Part shown: in pieces, positions 1-12,053 of the stretch
Position numbering within the stretch: the stretch's first letter is position 1
How the letters are laid out: every line of letters starts with the position of its first letter
Source of the DNA: Amphiura filiformis
Taxonomy: Eukaryota; Echinodermata; Ophiuroidea; Amphilepidida; Amphiuridae
Length of the DNA stretch: 64,000 nucleotides
Direction: 5' to 3'
Assembly: GCF_039555335.1 (NCBI RefSeq)
Contig: NC_092636.1
Location: 2,785,464 to 2,849,463, forward strand
Made by a program: the position numbers and the translations under genes
The notes under the pieces: generated by a model
Told to the model about the DNA's origin: nothing
Database searches by the model: none
What the model saw: only the letters and a program-made list of their open reading frames with translations

Positions 1-163
1 TTGTACAGCAAAAGAAATACATATTGAATGACAAATGAATGAGGAAAACACACAACTACCTGAACCCAAGTTGACTTGAAGTGGGTTTACGGCAATAAAA
101 ATATTATATACGATATAGATTATATAAAACAAGCAACGTAGAATTTAGCACATACAATTATTA

Positions 164-3100
164 TTAGTTGTCAGTAGTCTTCAATTCTGATCTTGCTTTC
201 CACGCTCTCTTTGCGAAAGATTTACAGAATTTATCAAGAATTTCATATATATCATCAGCATTAGTTATATTACAGAAAGTGGTCGCTGTACTTCCAAGAG
301 CAAGATTAAATTTTACATCTAGATTGCCAGAAATAAACAATTCCCATATATCAAGGCCATTTAAATTAATCAATTCATTCTCTAGTTTACAGTATTCATC
401 AACTCTAATATTGTTAAGTGCATAACAAGTAAAAAGAAAATGCTTTACATCTTCAACACCAATGTTACAAAGCTTACATATACCGTCGTTATCTGGAGTC
501 CATCTGCTGATTTTACGTTCTAAAGGAAGTGTATTTGAGCGAATCTTGAATTTGAGACAAGCACCATGAAAATCAATTTCATCTAAGAGATAAGTTTCCA
601 TACATGGAGCGTTCTTGATTGTCAAATAATCGATGAGAGAAGATTTAGATTTAACATCATCTTTCCATTCATTATTAAAGATGTTATAGATAGTACCTTT
701 AATTGATTTAGCCCATTGTGGATTACTAGAAGCTATTCCCACTTTTGCGCGATCAATGGCGTCATTTAAGTCGCATTTGCTTAAAATATTCTGAACACAA
801 TTTAAAATTTGTATCGCAATTTAGAGGGCTCAATGTCTAAACTAATCATCGTGTTTAGAAGCAATTTAGGCCAACGATGATGCTCCATTTCAATAACACG
901 TGCAAAGTATTTTGCCCTAAACGAATTCTGCATAGTGGAAATTGGGACCCATCCCAAATCACCGTAAAAGCGCTGCTCATGTGTATTCCGTGGTGCTTTT
1001 AGAATATGGCGCGCCATTTGAAGCTGTAGATTTTCAATTTTATCAATGTCTGCCTGACTACTAGGAATCCACACTGCGCTAGCATAGTTAATTGATGGTA
1101 GGGCTATTGTTCTCCATAAAATATCACCATAATAGACACGATTAAAGTTATCAAAATTATTGATTACAGACTTAATGTACGCAATTAGTCTATTACCTTT
1201 TTAATTTTTTCCTGAATGTGATGGTGATCTGAGATGTTACGAGATATGTTTACGCCTAAATACTTATATGAATCAACTTCTGAAATACATTTATCGCCTA
1301 ACTTCCATAACTTACTATTATCGATACGCTGACCTGCAATTAAAATATTAGATTTATCGTGATTAAAGCTCAGTTTCCAGTCATTAGCAAATTCTGCTGC
1401 TATGTTTAACATTCTGTTAAGTTCGTTTTCATCGTTTGCAAGTAAGACAACATCATCTGCCCAAAAAGGCTACCAACACATACGTTATGAATCCTCACAC
1501 CAACATTGTGTTTTTAAGCAATTTAGTGAATTCATGAATGAAAATACAGAATAATACAGGTGATAATACACAACCTTGCTGTACTCCTTCAGAAACTTCA
1601 AAGAAATCAGTTTCGATGCTACCAAATTAGACCTGAGCCTGAACATTATCATAAAGAGCATCGACCAATCTCACATACGCCCTCTCAACCCTGAATTCCA
1701 AGCTGCCAACAGCAAACCCTCCCTCCAAACCGTGTCAAAGCGCTTTACGAAAATCTAAAAAAATGCCATAAACGTTTTCTTTCCTTCTGCTAACCGGCAT
1801 GCGGTAATGCTTCTTAGTGTGAACACGTGATCTTCGCACCTATGTAGAAACGGAACCGCCTTGGACTTCGAAAAGCGTGTTTGAATTTTCCAAAAATTTT
1901 GAGATGCTCATCGCAATTATTCTATTAAATATTTTTGAAACGCATGAAGTAAGTGATATACCCTGTAATTATTGAGATCTTTGCGATCCCTTTTTAAAAA
2001 TAGGAACAATTATGCCGCGATTCCATTCCTTAGGAGTTTTCTCCAGAGCAATACATTTCTTAAACATAACTAGGATAGTTGTATGCATATATTCACCACC
2101 GTTTTTAAGAAGTTCATTTGTGATTCCATCTAGACCGGGTGATTTGTTATTTTTCGCTAGGCTCAATGCTTCTAAAACAATATCCATATTAATTTCAACA
2201 TCATGCAAACAATTATCGTCATTAATATTACCATTTGAGTGACACCTAATTGAATTAACCATATTATTAACCATGTTTACTCTATTTGTACTTACATTAT
2301 TCTCATCATTATCATTAATATTCATGTACATCTTGCCTAAAAGTACGCCAATATTGGAGAATAGTTTGGTTCATCTTTGTTTTATCATACAATATTTCAT
2401 CAGAATGCGGTACTTTAATACAATGTACATCAGAATTCTTGTGACTATTATGATTACCCTTAAGTACTTTCCAGAAGTCTTTACAAGCTGGACCCCCTTT
2501 CTTTGCAAGATCGATAGACCTGTTAACTCGCATTTGTGTAATTTTACTCTTAATTAGATTTTTGACATGAAGACGCTTATCCTGATAGGATTTCCATAAA
2601 TTATCGCCTATTTCTTTGTCCCTTGATCACCCTTTGCCCACTTCCTGTGCTCCCTTGCTGCGTTTCTACGATCTTTTATACCAGAATCAATTGTCTTGTC
2701 AAACCAAGAATTGCATTTTCCTTTAATCTCTTTAGATCCTAATCCCTCAGACGCAGCCGCCAGAACTTTACCTTTCCACGAATCCCACATTGTATCAACA
2801 TCATCAAAAGAATCAATATCCCAATCGCAAAAGTTTAACCTCAATTTATTTTGTACGCTACATAATCTGTGTCTTTTTGGATATTCCAAATAACCTTTTT
2901 GTTATTGTTAATATACTTTTTATCCATATCCTTACACTTTTTCAACATGTTCAAAGTCAATAATAAGACATTATGGTCACTGCCTAAACCGTATTTACGT
3001 TCTTCATCAACTATCATTTGACTTACTCTTTGCATGAAACTATCAGAACATAACATATAATCAATAGTACTCTTCAAGTTACCTCTAGACCAAGTTATTT

Positions 3101-3854
3101 TACCAATACATTTTTAGTACAATTTAAAATCTCTAAATTTGAATCATCACGAAAATTAAGTAGGCGTTCACCATTACTGTTTAATACAGGATCCCCAAAG
3201 GAATTTCCGGCCAATTCTGGCGTTCATGTCGCTCATGATCAAGATATCTGGATCGTCATCTTGATCCTCAATGAGCATAACTTCAGAAAGTAATTGACTA
3301 TATAATTCATTAGTCAAGTCCGCGTTAACACCTTCACCTGGGAAATACGCTACTGCTATATACATTGGTTTATCATCGAAAACACACTTTAACCCACAAC
3401 CTTTCATACTCATCAGTGAATGAATTAAAGACATCGTCATTAATAATAACACAAGTCGACTCAGAAATTAAAAGACCGATGCCCCCTCCCCCTTTATTAA
3501 TTCTATTTTTGCCCACCCATCTGTAACCTTGTATATTAACTCCATCATCTCCTTTAAAGAAAGTTTCAGCAATGCCAAAAACATCAAATTTTTCATCATT
3601 AATTAACTTCTCAACTTCATGAACTTTTGGATGAAGTCTGTTTACATTGTTGAAAGCAAGTTTAATTTTAGTTTGTGTACAGTTATTTCTAATTGACTTA
3701 TTCTTACCTCCCGTCTATGACGGCGTTTTTTAGGTTTTGTGACTTTATCATCATTTTTAAACACATCATTATTATCAATACACACACAATCATCATAATC
3801 ATCAACATATTCAAGTTCATCAATTAAAGGTGAAAAAGAGTTCGTGCATTCCAC
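164..3854 (-). pseudogene. LINE ORF2: AP-like endonuclease and reverse transcriptase
   Basis: The second LINE protein, read in pieces across several frames. The endonuclease shows an early FGIAETFF segment (catalytic Glu) near 3560, SDMNARIG near 3215 and GSDHNVLLL near 2970, as in APE-type LINE nucleases. The reverse transcriptase shows SPGLDGITNELLK near 2125, IVPIFKKGS near 1995 and the catalytic WADD motif, whose ADD codons lie at 1452-1460. Thumb-like sequence (LGWVPI) follows near 950. A C-terminal Cys/His motif, CKLCNIGVEDVKHFLFTC, lies at about 425-478. The enzyme would nick target DNA and copy the element's RNA onto it. At least five frame breaks mean it is no longer functional. I am sure of the class, less of the clade. 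Confidence 0.88.
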
Positions 3855-3869
3855 GATGCTTGCTATATC

Positions 3870-5540
3870 CTAGTAGCGGTTATCCTGGTAATAATATCCA
3901 TTATGTTCATGTCTGTTGTAGCTTTCGGCGGCAATAATATGACTTATGTCCGAATTCATGGCAAGAATGACATTGCACGGGCGACGATGTCTACAGTCAC
4001 TGGTTTCGTGGTTTGTCAGGCCACAGAAATTGCACCGGGCATCGCGTTTGCGTCTGTTTTCTTGGTTCATGTGCGGTCGTTGTCTTCTTTCGTTTTGATA
4101 GCCACGCGAGTCTCTTCTTGCTGGTTTCCTGTGCTCTGATGGTTCCGATTCTGTAGGTCTTGTCTTCGTTGATACTATCTTATGCGTTTCATTTAAGTTC
4201 CTTAAAAGATTCCGTGTACCCATTACCGAAAGATGCAACTTTCTGCCGTTGAAATTGTTCACATCAATATCGTTGTTCGTGTAGGAAGTTGCCATCATTG
4301 TCCACAAAATGCCCCCACCTCTCTGTAGATATTCGCTTCAATGCCACGTTAAACTTCTGGACGCGCTCATAGTTGGAAGTACTGTCTGCACTCGGGCAAA
4401 CCGAAGATAAAACAACCTTACAAGTCGGCGCACTAGACTTTACGTTGTCCACAAGTTCTTCATACCGCTGAATTCCCTCGGCTAACTTATTATCTGCAGA
4501 ACAATCGTTGGTGCCAACGTGTATCATAACAGTATCATACTGATTCAAGTCATCATTTAGAATTTCATACATAACATCCTTGACATATCCGCCGCGAATA
4601 CAGGTGACTTTGGTGTCGGTCAAGCCTTTCTCTTTATGTCCTTAATGATAGAGTCCCCGATGAGAAGAGTGTTGTATCGCGGTAGCACTTTAGGATCTTC
4701 CGAATGCGCGGTAGGTGAAGTATTATCCTCAGTTGACGGTGGCATAGGCTTGACATTGGCTTTCATATTTGCGCTTCTGTCTTGTTGTTCAATGAGATTG
4801 TCAATAAGAAGTCGTTGGTCGGACATAATCTTCATGAGCGAGCTGTTTTCAGTGCGTAGATCCGCTATCACTTTATCTTGCGTCTTCTGGTTGGCGACAA
4901 GTAACTTCATAGTTTGCGGGATGTTCTTACAGTCAGGGCATATCCACAAAGACGGTCTAGAGTTGGGTTTCAAACCCACGCAAGATCTATGCAAAAGAGC
5001 CTGACACAAACCACATTCCATAGACTTGCCTCTTTCTAGGTGTTGCAGTTCACAAGACTCTAAACATTCTACTCTGGATGCGGTTGCGCTTGGAGCAGGT
5101 ATTGAGTTATCGAGATCTGTAGTAGGCGAAACTAATGACTGTGAAACGTCAGGAACCGAAAGTTCTACTGTCCTTGTTGTAATAAATTCCTTGATGTTGT
5201 TATCCCTGGGCCGAGCGTCATACCCGATTGCAACTTGATCAGCGTCGGCGGGGACCATCTTGACGATTCCAGAACGAATATCTTGTAACATTTGATTCAA
5301 GTTTACATTGCTTAATTCCGTTCTGTCCATTCCTTTCATTTTACGTAACTTGGATGCGTATACTGCTGAAGCAGCTTGATCCACGGACATTGTTTTGGAA
5401 GAGTTGGCAGCGTTTTTGGATTTTGACCAGTTGTCGCTATTTGGCCATCTTTTTGTAGCACATTCCGAACATATAATGAGATCACCTTGACGAGGTTTAG
5501 TGTCCTTCTTATCAACTTTGCAGTCATAACAAAACCTCAT
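3870..5540 (-). pseudogene. LINE ORF1: zinc finger, PHD-like finger, coiled coil, SGNH esterase, zinc knuckle
   Basis: The first LINE protein. I choose the Met at 5538-5540, which starts MRFCYDC, over the upstream hydrophobic Met at 5579 because the CYDC...CSEC finger follows at once. Next come a PHD-like Cys/His cluster (CELQHLE...CGLC...HRSC...CPDC), a polar helical stretch likely to form a coiled coil, and an SGNH hydrolase domain. That domain's block I is LLIGDSIIKDI and its HVGTND block lies near 4500. A CCHC-type knuckle (CNFCGLTNHETSDC) sits in a basic C-terminal region. Single-base shifts near 4620 and near 4270 split the frame into three pieces whose ends meet within a few bases. In related elements this protein coats the RNA; the esterase role is unclear. 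No known host function. Confidence 0.85.
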
Positions 5541-5720
5541 TGTGCAGATAAATAGCAGTATAAATATAATAAATATCAAATGGCACGTTGAAAAAGAGAG
5601 TGTTCAATATTAGCGGCTATACGGCGTTACCATAAACAAATATGTTGCTATGCATATATATCCGGTTGAATGAGAGCAGTGCAGAGACACGTCCGTTCAC
5701 TATGAAAGCAGGAAGCTATT

Positions 5721-6120
5721 TATCCTATTAGACTAGTCGACTTCCTGCTGAGAAATAGAAGTTTTAGGTGCATTTTTTTAGTTAAAAACGGTATATATGC
5801 AAATTAGCAGGTCAAAGCATATACATTATTTTTGGTATCTGTGATACATGGATTCAGCATAGGTCATGCCGATTTTAAGGATGAATACTAACAAATATAA
5901 TATTTCATGATTTAGAGATAAGTTACAACAAAAGGTGAATGATCTTCATGATACAACATTATCTATATAACACAACAAACGCAGTATATAATACTAAGAA
6001 GCCACAATAAATGCGCATAATAGTGACATTTTGCATTTTATTTGAAAAAAGGAGTTTGTTCGTCTGCAAAGCAATTTTGAAAGAAAATTGTCATGAAATA
6101 ATTATATTATAACAATAAAA
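5721..6120. other. AT-rich intergenic DNA, no gene seen
   Basis: No open frame with coding character and no repeat ends I could pair. The first bases next to the LINE 5' edge contain a short inverted repeat (AGGAAG...CTTCCT, about 5708-5756) that may belong to the LINE 5' UTR. Confidence 0.4.
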
Positions 6121-6126
6121 AAAATT

Positions 6127-6196
6127 GGATGGAGTCGAACCCGCGCTGTCTATTGGAGATGACCAGCGCGCTAACCAATTGAGCTATCGGAAACCA
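6127..6196 (-). repeat. tRNA-like sequence, SINE head or tRNA pseudogene
   Basis: Read on the minus strand it contains an A-box-like TAGCTCAATTGGTTAG (complement of 6171-6186) and a B-box-like GGTTCGACTCC (complement of 6131-6141) at tRNA spacing. The region between them does not fold into a proper anticodon arm and the acceptor ends do not pair. It is therefore a polymerase III promoter relic rather than a working tRNA gene. Confidence 0.6.
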
Positions 6197-6199
6197 CTG

Positions 6200-7465
6200 G
6201 TGTTCGTATGGTTTTGTTTATTGACAAGTGTCAAATTAATCATGATATTTAAATTGACAATATTGTGCTAAATAAGTTGAATTTCTGAAATGATCATATC
6301 GTTAATCCATATTGTTGTGAAAATATTGTGTCGATTTGTAAAACATAACGCCATGAATCCACGATATACCACCGTATTCTTAGAATAAAAGCAATTGACT
6401 ATGATCAGACTTTATAGCAATGGTTTATCGATGGGATGCATTCATTTGTGTATGGTCATGATGGTGTTTCGTTGGTTTACCGTCGCATCCTTAATACAAA
6501 GTCCATACAATATATTTAAATTTCATGATTAGTCTTACTTTAAGAACGAGACTGAATGCGGACATGCTTGAGTTCATGTCACGGTATGCACTATAATAAA
6601 AGAGAATCACTACTATCTCTTGATTCAGTTTACGAGTGCATACCGTGGGTTTCAAACTTTCTTACACTTTAAGACTCGATTTTTTCTTGAAAAGGCCTTG
6701 AATACCGTTGTTACGTTTCATGTCCTAAAAGCAGCGGGTTAGTTTCAACACTTTTATTCCATTTTAATAGCTTTTATACCCAAAAATACTTCATAATGTC
6801 ACTTGAACATGTTAGCTCACTTGATAAGTTGTCTGTCTTGTACTCAAAAGTCCGAGTTCAATTCCTATTTATTTTTTTTTTTTGCTTTCTTTTTAAAATA
6901 AATAATCTCTCATATCACTGAATTTCTGTTGAAATGAAAATGTGTAGGATTTTTTTTCATAAATAAGATCACAAATAAAAGCAGAGCATCAACTGAGCTA
7001 ACACACTGTACTTGTTCATCCATTATTGTATGTAGTCTAAATTAATCCTAACAAGTTGATTTACTCCGTTACTTCAATTGAGGTAGACAGCATTAAATTG
7101 GAAAAACAAGTGTGCATGGGTTCGATTCCTTTATTTGTTTTTGATCACGAGATGTTGTGATAACTTTTATTTTCTTCTATAACTTTAATATAAGATTTTA
7201 ATTGGTGGAAACAATAATTTGTCATTTTAAAACCTAACTTTTGACAGTTAAAGTGACGAATAGTGAACTTAAACATGGCCAAAAATATGGCTTTAAGCCT
7301 TTTTAAGTGACCAGTCCCTAAATTTAGAATGTAGCCATTTATATTTTTTGTGGTCAAGCATAATCATAGGATCTCTTACTGCTCCACATTTGGTGTCAAT
7401 ATCATAATTACTTTTTGAGTTATAAGCAAAAACTGATATTAGATGATTTTTTTCAACTTTTCAAA
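6200..7465. other. AT-rich intergenic DNA with weak tRNA-like relics
   Basis: No gene. Around 6808-6868 a degenerate tRNA-like stretch (TTAGCTCACTTGATAAG and, about 40 bases on, GAGTTCAATTCC) is followed by a T-rich run. A second B-box-like GGTTCGATTCC lies near 7118. Both look like decayed SINE heads. Confidence 0.35.
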
Positions 7466-7744
7466 TACAACCATGGCCAAAATGTGTTGGGACACTTACG
7501 GAAAGCGTACACTATATTATGGCCTTATTTCCGTTATTGTTAACGTGATAAAATGGAGGTTTCTTTGGTGACAAGCCTAAACCCTTTCCTAACACCCCAA
7601 CCCTCCCCCTTCCCCATCAATCAATGTTGGGTGCCACTAGGCGCGTGTGACCAAAAAAGTAGGATTCAACATTGATCGGGGGGAGTGGGGGGCTTATTTA
7701 CATTACCCTATCAAACCGTCCCAACACTTATGGCCAGCATTGTA
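7466..7744. mobile_element. Tc1/mariner-like MITE, about 279 bp
   Basis: Imperfect terminal inverted repeats of about 27 bases: left TACAACCATGGCCAAAATG, right end the complement of TACAATGCTGGCCATAAGTG, both continuing into TGTTGGGAC. The ends begin with TA, as expected for a TA target site. The interior is G-rich and non-coding. The superfamily call rests only on the TA ends and TIR style. Confidence 0.6.
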
Positions 7745-8989
7745 GTAACATACACACTTATAGGCTGATACCATTTCATGGTTCAGCAAAAAGATCATGA
7801 ATTTCTATCATGATTTCTAGTTTATGCATTGAATCTTTGGCCAGGGGGGTCAACTTTGGTTTGGGTGGGGATGTACCGGCTGGGACTCCAAAAAACTACC
7901 CAACCCGAAATTATACCATTTTAAGGAAAATGATACATAAATTTTACTAAAAACAATGAAAAATTGGCGCTTTTCAAGTTCAATAAAACAAAAACTTATA
8001 AAAACACCCTTTCTTACTGAAACCAAATTTTCACAAAAAATGACCCACCCCCCTCGGATCTTGGGTGGAGAAAATCCGAAAGCATGATCATTGACCCAAT
8101 TTTGTTTGCAAAACAAAAAATAATTCTTCAGTAAAATTATTTTACTTACTAATTGTCAAAAACTGGATATTAAGATCTATTAACTTTTTTTTTCATTTCG
8201 ACCAAACTTTTTAGTTAAAATCATGTTTGTTTGTGATTTTCTCCAAAAATTAGCATTTCAGCCAATGGTGGTGGGTGTTTTTCATAATACTAAAATAGGC
8301 AAAAAAGTGGTATGTTTGGACTCACTTGGTTTGGGAAAAAAAGGTTGGTTGGTCGATTACTTTTTTTATTAAATTATAAAGTAAAAACTATGAATGAATT
8401 GACAGTATCTCATACTGATCAAACCATGAAAGTTTAAAATTTGGCATTCATTGCAACATGATGGGGAAACCCAGCTAATGCAAGAATTGCCACATGATGG
8501 GGAAAACCCAGCTAATGATTCTATAACCCATGACCATGACAGTGTGTATTTAGGATTTTAGGGTTTTTCCTACAACTTATTTTATTCCAGCCATACTGAT
8601 ACATGATATGCATGCTAGAAAGATTGTAGCAATCTCGGTGCTGGACCATTGAATTTAAATTCACCATTCATTTACATGTACAACTGGCACAACCTTACCA
8701 GGTCATTTTGTCAGTTCTATTCCACCATACCTGACTAATTATTAGGACAAATTAAACTGCTGAAAAGTTGGAATAGCTGTGACTCTAAGCTACTCTAGTC
8801 TACTAGATGTGTACCTCTTGTAAAAAACCTTTAAACCATCAAATTTCAGCCGAGCTGGGTTGTATGTATTCTGCTGAATCTGGAGTTTTAATTAATTCCT
8901 ACAAGTGAAACAGCATCCCATTGTGCACGGAAGTGATTATGACTTACATGATATAGAGCTATATAGCATAGGCCTGCTAGACTTTCACC
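7745..8989. other. Intergenic, no gene seen; short direct repeat
   Basis: A 30-odd-base direct repeat occurs near 8455-8520 (TGATGGGGAAACCCAGCTAA twice). The bases just upstream of 8990 give a good translation start context (CACCATGGC) for the following gene but show no clear TATA box. Confidence 0.35.
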
Positions 8990-9301
8990 ATGGCTGAGTA
9001 TGTTACAACAGAGTTTACTTCACTACCTACAGATTTAACATCTCAAAATAGGCCTATTCTTGAACAGAATACTTGTGGAATATGTCACAAGGAACTTTCC
9101 AATCCCTGCTGTCTTCCATGTAAGCATGTATTTTGTCATCAATGTTTGGTAGATCAATGTTGCGCCAGTGAGGATCCAGAGACAATCATTTGTTGTGTGT
9201 GTCACAAATCTTGTCACAAACCGATGGATGGAATTGGAGCTTTCCCCTCATCACAACGTTCAAGTAGACAATCCGTTCGAGGTGTTAGGCCCAAGTACCA
9301 G
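8990..9301 (+). CDS. Exon 1 of the fusion gene: RING finger
   Basis: 104 codons in phase 0, ending at a GTAAGT donor at 9302. The start ATG sits in CACCATGGC. The RING ligands are C29, C32, C44, H46, C49, C52, C68 and C71 (CGIC...CKHVFCHQC...CCVC), the C3HC4 order of E3 ubiquitin ligases such as TRIM proteins. The segment between C52 and C68 is a little long and lacks the usual Pro in the last CPxC, but all eight ligands are present. A Ser/Arg-rich linker follows. This exon has no defect. Confidence 0.88.
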
Positions 9302-9779
9302 GTAAGTTTCTGCCAGTATAGTAGGCTTTAGGGACAAATCATATGTGTGTTCAGTGGAGTGATTTGAATATTTTTTTTTTCAATCAAACAGTGATTTAAA
9401 GTTAGGGGCAAATCTTTTTTTGATTGAATTTTCACAGTATAGAAAGGATTGATTTTCATTCTAATATTTTGAAGACTGGAATTAGGGACAAATTCTTTCC
9501 AGTTGAAAAAAAGATTGAAAATATACACTCTAAAAAGTTTGAAATCTCATTCCAAACCCATTTAACTCTCGACATGCCATTTGGCAGTAGGCCTACATTT
9601 AGGAGTAACACATGATTGAAAATTGAAATCAGTCTACAAAAGAGTAATAAGAGTTAAACCAAAACCATTTCAATCTATTTGGATTGATGCCTTTCACTAA
9701 TTGTTAAAAGATTGAAATATTTCAATCAGTCAATAGCTCTGGAAAAAATGTTAACCATGATATGGTAAACAGTTCAAGG

Positions 9780-10172
9780 GGCTGTGCAATAATTATGAGC
9801 CCTGGTGGGAGGGTAAAATTGGGGGAAACAAATTTTGGAGATCCAAAAGGGGGCAGCAATTTCTTGCAAGCCGAGAGGGGGAAGTGATTTTTGGTACACA
9901 TGGGCGCCTTTGAAATAAAGTGCTCCAAAAAGGCTTAGGAAAACAGTACAGAAACACCGTATAAATATGCACATTTTCCTGCTCGCTGCACTCGCAACAT
10001 GTATCTAAACCATTTAACTTAAGGTTTGTAAACTGGGATTCAAAAATATTGGCATGCGCAAGGGGGGGAGTTTTGGCAGGCGGGGGCAAGTGATTTTTAG
10101 CAGGCCGAGAGGAGGGGGAAAGTGATTTGTGGCGAGCCATTTGGAAATTTGACTCATAATTATTGCACAGCC
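9780..10172. mobile_element. TIR element in intron 1 of the fusion gene
   Basis: About 22-base terminal inverted repeats: GGCTGTGCAATAATTATGAG on the left and its near-complement ending CTCATAATTATTGCACAGCC on the right. The interior is G-rich and non-coding. No clear target-site duplication, so the superfamily is open. Confidence 0.6.
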
Positions 10173-10330
10173 TCTAACCATGGTTGATCATGGTTACTGA
10201 CCAAAGGTTGATCACACCATGGTCAAGCATGGCTTAAGCATGGTTGCCCATGGTTAGCCATGGTCATTTGCTGACTTGTCCATGTCTGTGGTCATCAGTG
10301 CAGATCATGGTTGACCATAGATAGCCATAG
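10173..10330. repeat. Irregular CCATGGT/CATGGTTG array
   Basis: About a dozen copies of CATGGT or its complement at irregular spacing over 150 bases, immediately after the TIR element. Low-complexity expansion; no coding sense. Confidence 0.5.
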
Positions 10331-10839
10331 ATTTTTGTAAGCATTTGACAAGTTATAGCCTATATCTCAAATCAAGAAAAATGGATTATCACTTTTTGCA
10401 TCTGCACTCCTCATTTTTTAGCGATCATTTATGTAAGTTGATCGACAGCCTCACCCCCCCCCCCTGATTTTTCTCATTGTGGATGAGTTTTTGGTATCAT
10501 ATAACAGATAATTACCATCGTGAAATTTGATGCTCCTACTTGATGTATTTCCAAAGAAATCATGAAAAACAGTCCATTTATGCCTGGTTATCAATTTCAG
10601 TGATATTTCACATGCCCAGGAATTGCAGGTAGCCAAAGAATGAAATCAGGATGAATTTGAGATGTTTTAGCCCGATACCAGTTTGCCCGCAAACATGTGA
10701 ACACTATTATTATAATATTTCTCTGTTATCAGTTATCAGGGCGCTATAACAATATAGACTTGAAACAAAAATAAAGAAATACACAAAGGGCAAAATAAAC
10801 AAAATGCATTTCACTTAGGGTCATTTTAACCATTTTCAG

Positions 10840-11477
10840 AGTCGCCGTTCATCAAAAACAAGAGAATTATGCAAGGTTCACACTCTTTCACCAATGTCAA
10901 AGGATTATTATTGTCATACATGTGAAAAGTCCATCTGCAGAGATTGTTCAAATTTGAAAACCATGTGCCATGATCATCATACAGTATACTTGAGTGATGC
11001 AGCAAAAGAGCATAAAAAAATCTTAGAGGACAAAGCTGAACTGCTGGTATGTAAACAAAAAGAAGTTCAAGATGCCATAGCTGAGATCAACTCTTTCCAA
11101 AGAGGATGTGCAGTGGCAGTAGAGGCAAAAGTAAAAGAAATAGCCAGAGAAAAACAGCAGCATTCCAATAAGTTTGAAGAAGCGGCAAAGAAACAACAGC
11201 AAAGACAGGAAGAAGTAGCCAAAAAGCTTGCTGAAACAACCGCAAAATTATTTGAAAGAGAAATGCAGCTACAACAGGCCATAGAAGAAGTTTCAAGTAC
11301 GAAAGAGAGTGAAGATGACCACTTTGTGTCTGGGAAGTTTGCCAATCTTGCAAAGAATGTGGAGAAGTTAAGTCAAATCCAACCCAAAAAGCTGACTGAA
11401 GATGAAAAAAGCTGAGTTGCGGGACATTGGGAATATTGCAGATATGCCTCTTCCGGATGGCAGTTACAAGTTTCAAG
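10840..11477 (+). CDS. Exon 2 of the fusion gene: B-box and coiled coil
   Basis: The acceptor CAG lies at 10837-10839. Reading in phase from exon 1 gives CKVHTLSPMSKDYYCHTC, then EKSICRDC and HDHHTVYL, a B-box zinc finger. About 130 residues rich in Lys, Glu and Gln with heptad-like spacing follow, the coiled coil through which TRIM proteins dimerise. The frame hits a TGA at 11413 unless one A is dropped from the six-A run at 11405-11410. After the shift it reads DMPLPDGSYKFQ into the GTAAGT donor at 11478, so the downstream part was clearly coding. A homopolymer error in the assembly is as likely as a true mutation. Confidence 0.85.
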
Positions 11478-11874
11478 GTAAGTTATTTTGAAAAGATCAT
11501 GATTTCCTAAAATATCAACAATAACAGCTATCTAGGCACCAACCCATCAGCTTTACCATATAGGTCTAAATGTTTAGCTGTTATTGTGTTAATGCCTTGA
11601 TTTGTCTTGACATAAGTATATGTCAGCAAAGTTCATTTTTGTGATTTTAATGCTACGCTACAATTTGTTCAAATTTCTCTCGCTTATGTATTAATTTGTT
11701 GAACAAATCATCTTGGGGGGTTATATATATTACTTCACAAATTTCTCCCGTAAAATGTATATTGCTGTGAAGTGATTATATCACTGTTTCTACGGGCGAT
11801 CACCCTCAAGTGGTGGCATGTCACAAACGAACACTGACTATAGGCTTAAAACTCGATCTTTACCACTATAAGAT

Positions 11875-11946
11875 GCCGTCATAGCTAAGTGGTAGAGCAC
11901 AGCAACTAGTAACGCCGAGGTCGTTGTTTGAGTCCTTCTGTCGGCA
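11875..11946 (+). repeat. tRNA-Thr-like SINE head in intron 2
   Basis: A 72-base tRNA-like unit: acceptor strands GCCGTCA and TGTCGGC pair at six of seven positions, the D-arm is TAGCTAAGTGGTAGAGCA and the loop CTAGTAA gives anticodon AGT (Thr). The anticodon stem is badly mismatched. The following 60 bases (AAAGTTCATTTTTGTGATTT onward) repeat the sequence at about 11625-11686 almost exactly, so this is a SINE, possibly inserted into or next to another copy. Not a working tRNA gene. Confidence 0.6.
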
Positions 11947-12053
11947 AAGTTCATTTTTGTGATTTTAATGCTACACTACAATTTGTTCAAATTTCTCTTG
12001 CTTTTTATATAATATATTATAATAAACATTGCCTATATTGTATCTTTTCTCAG

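Larger units (their letters stand above)
1..5720 (-). mobile_element. Nearly full-length, decayed non-LTR retrotransposon (LINE)
   Basis: A LINE read on the minus strand. From its 5' side (high coordinates) it has a first open reading frame at about 5540-3870, then an endonuclease and reverse transcriptase at about 3854-164. A first protein with a PHD-like finger plus an SGNH/GDSL esterase is known in the CR1/L2 group of LINEs, and I place this copy there tentatively. The C-terminal CxxC...H...C motif at about 425-478 also occurs in other LINE clades. The 3' UTR lies at 1-163 and may run out of the window; the 5' UTR lies at about 5541-5720 with an unclear edge. The frames are broken in several places, so the copy is probably inactive but not ancient, since most motifs are still readable. 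Confidence 0.9.

Noticed and set aside
6127-6196. Functional tRNA gene (also at 11875, 22074, 53298 and 59016)
   Set aside because: Anticodon or acceptor stems are mispaired, and several are followed by SINE bodies.
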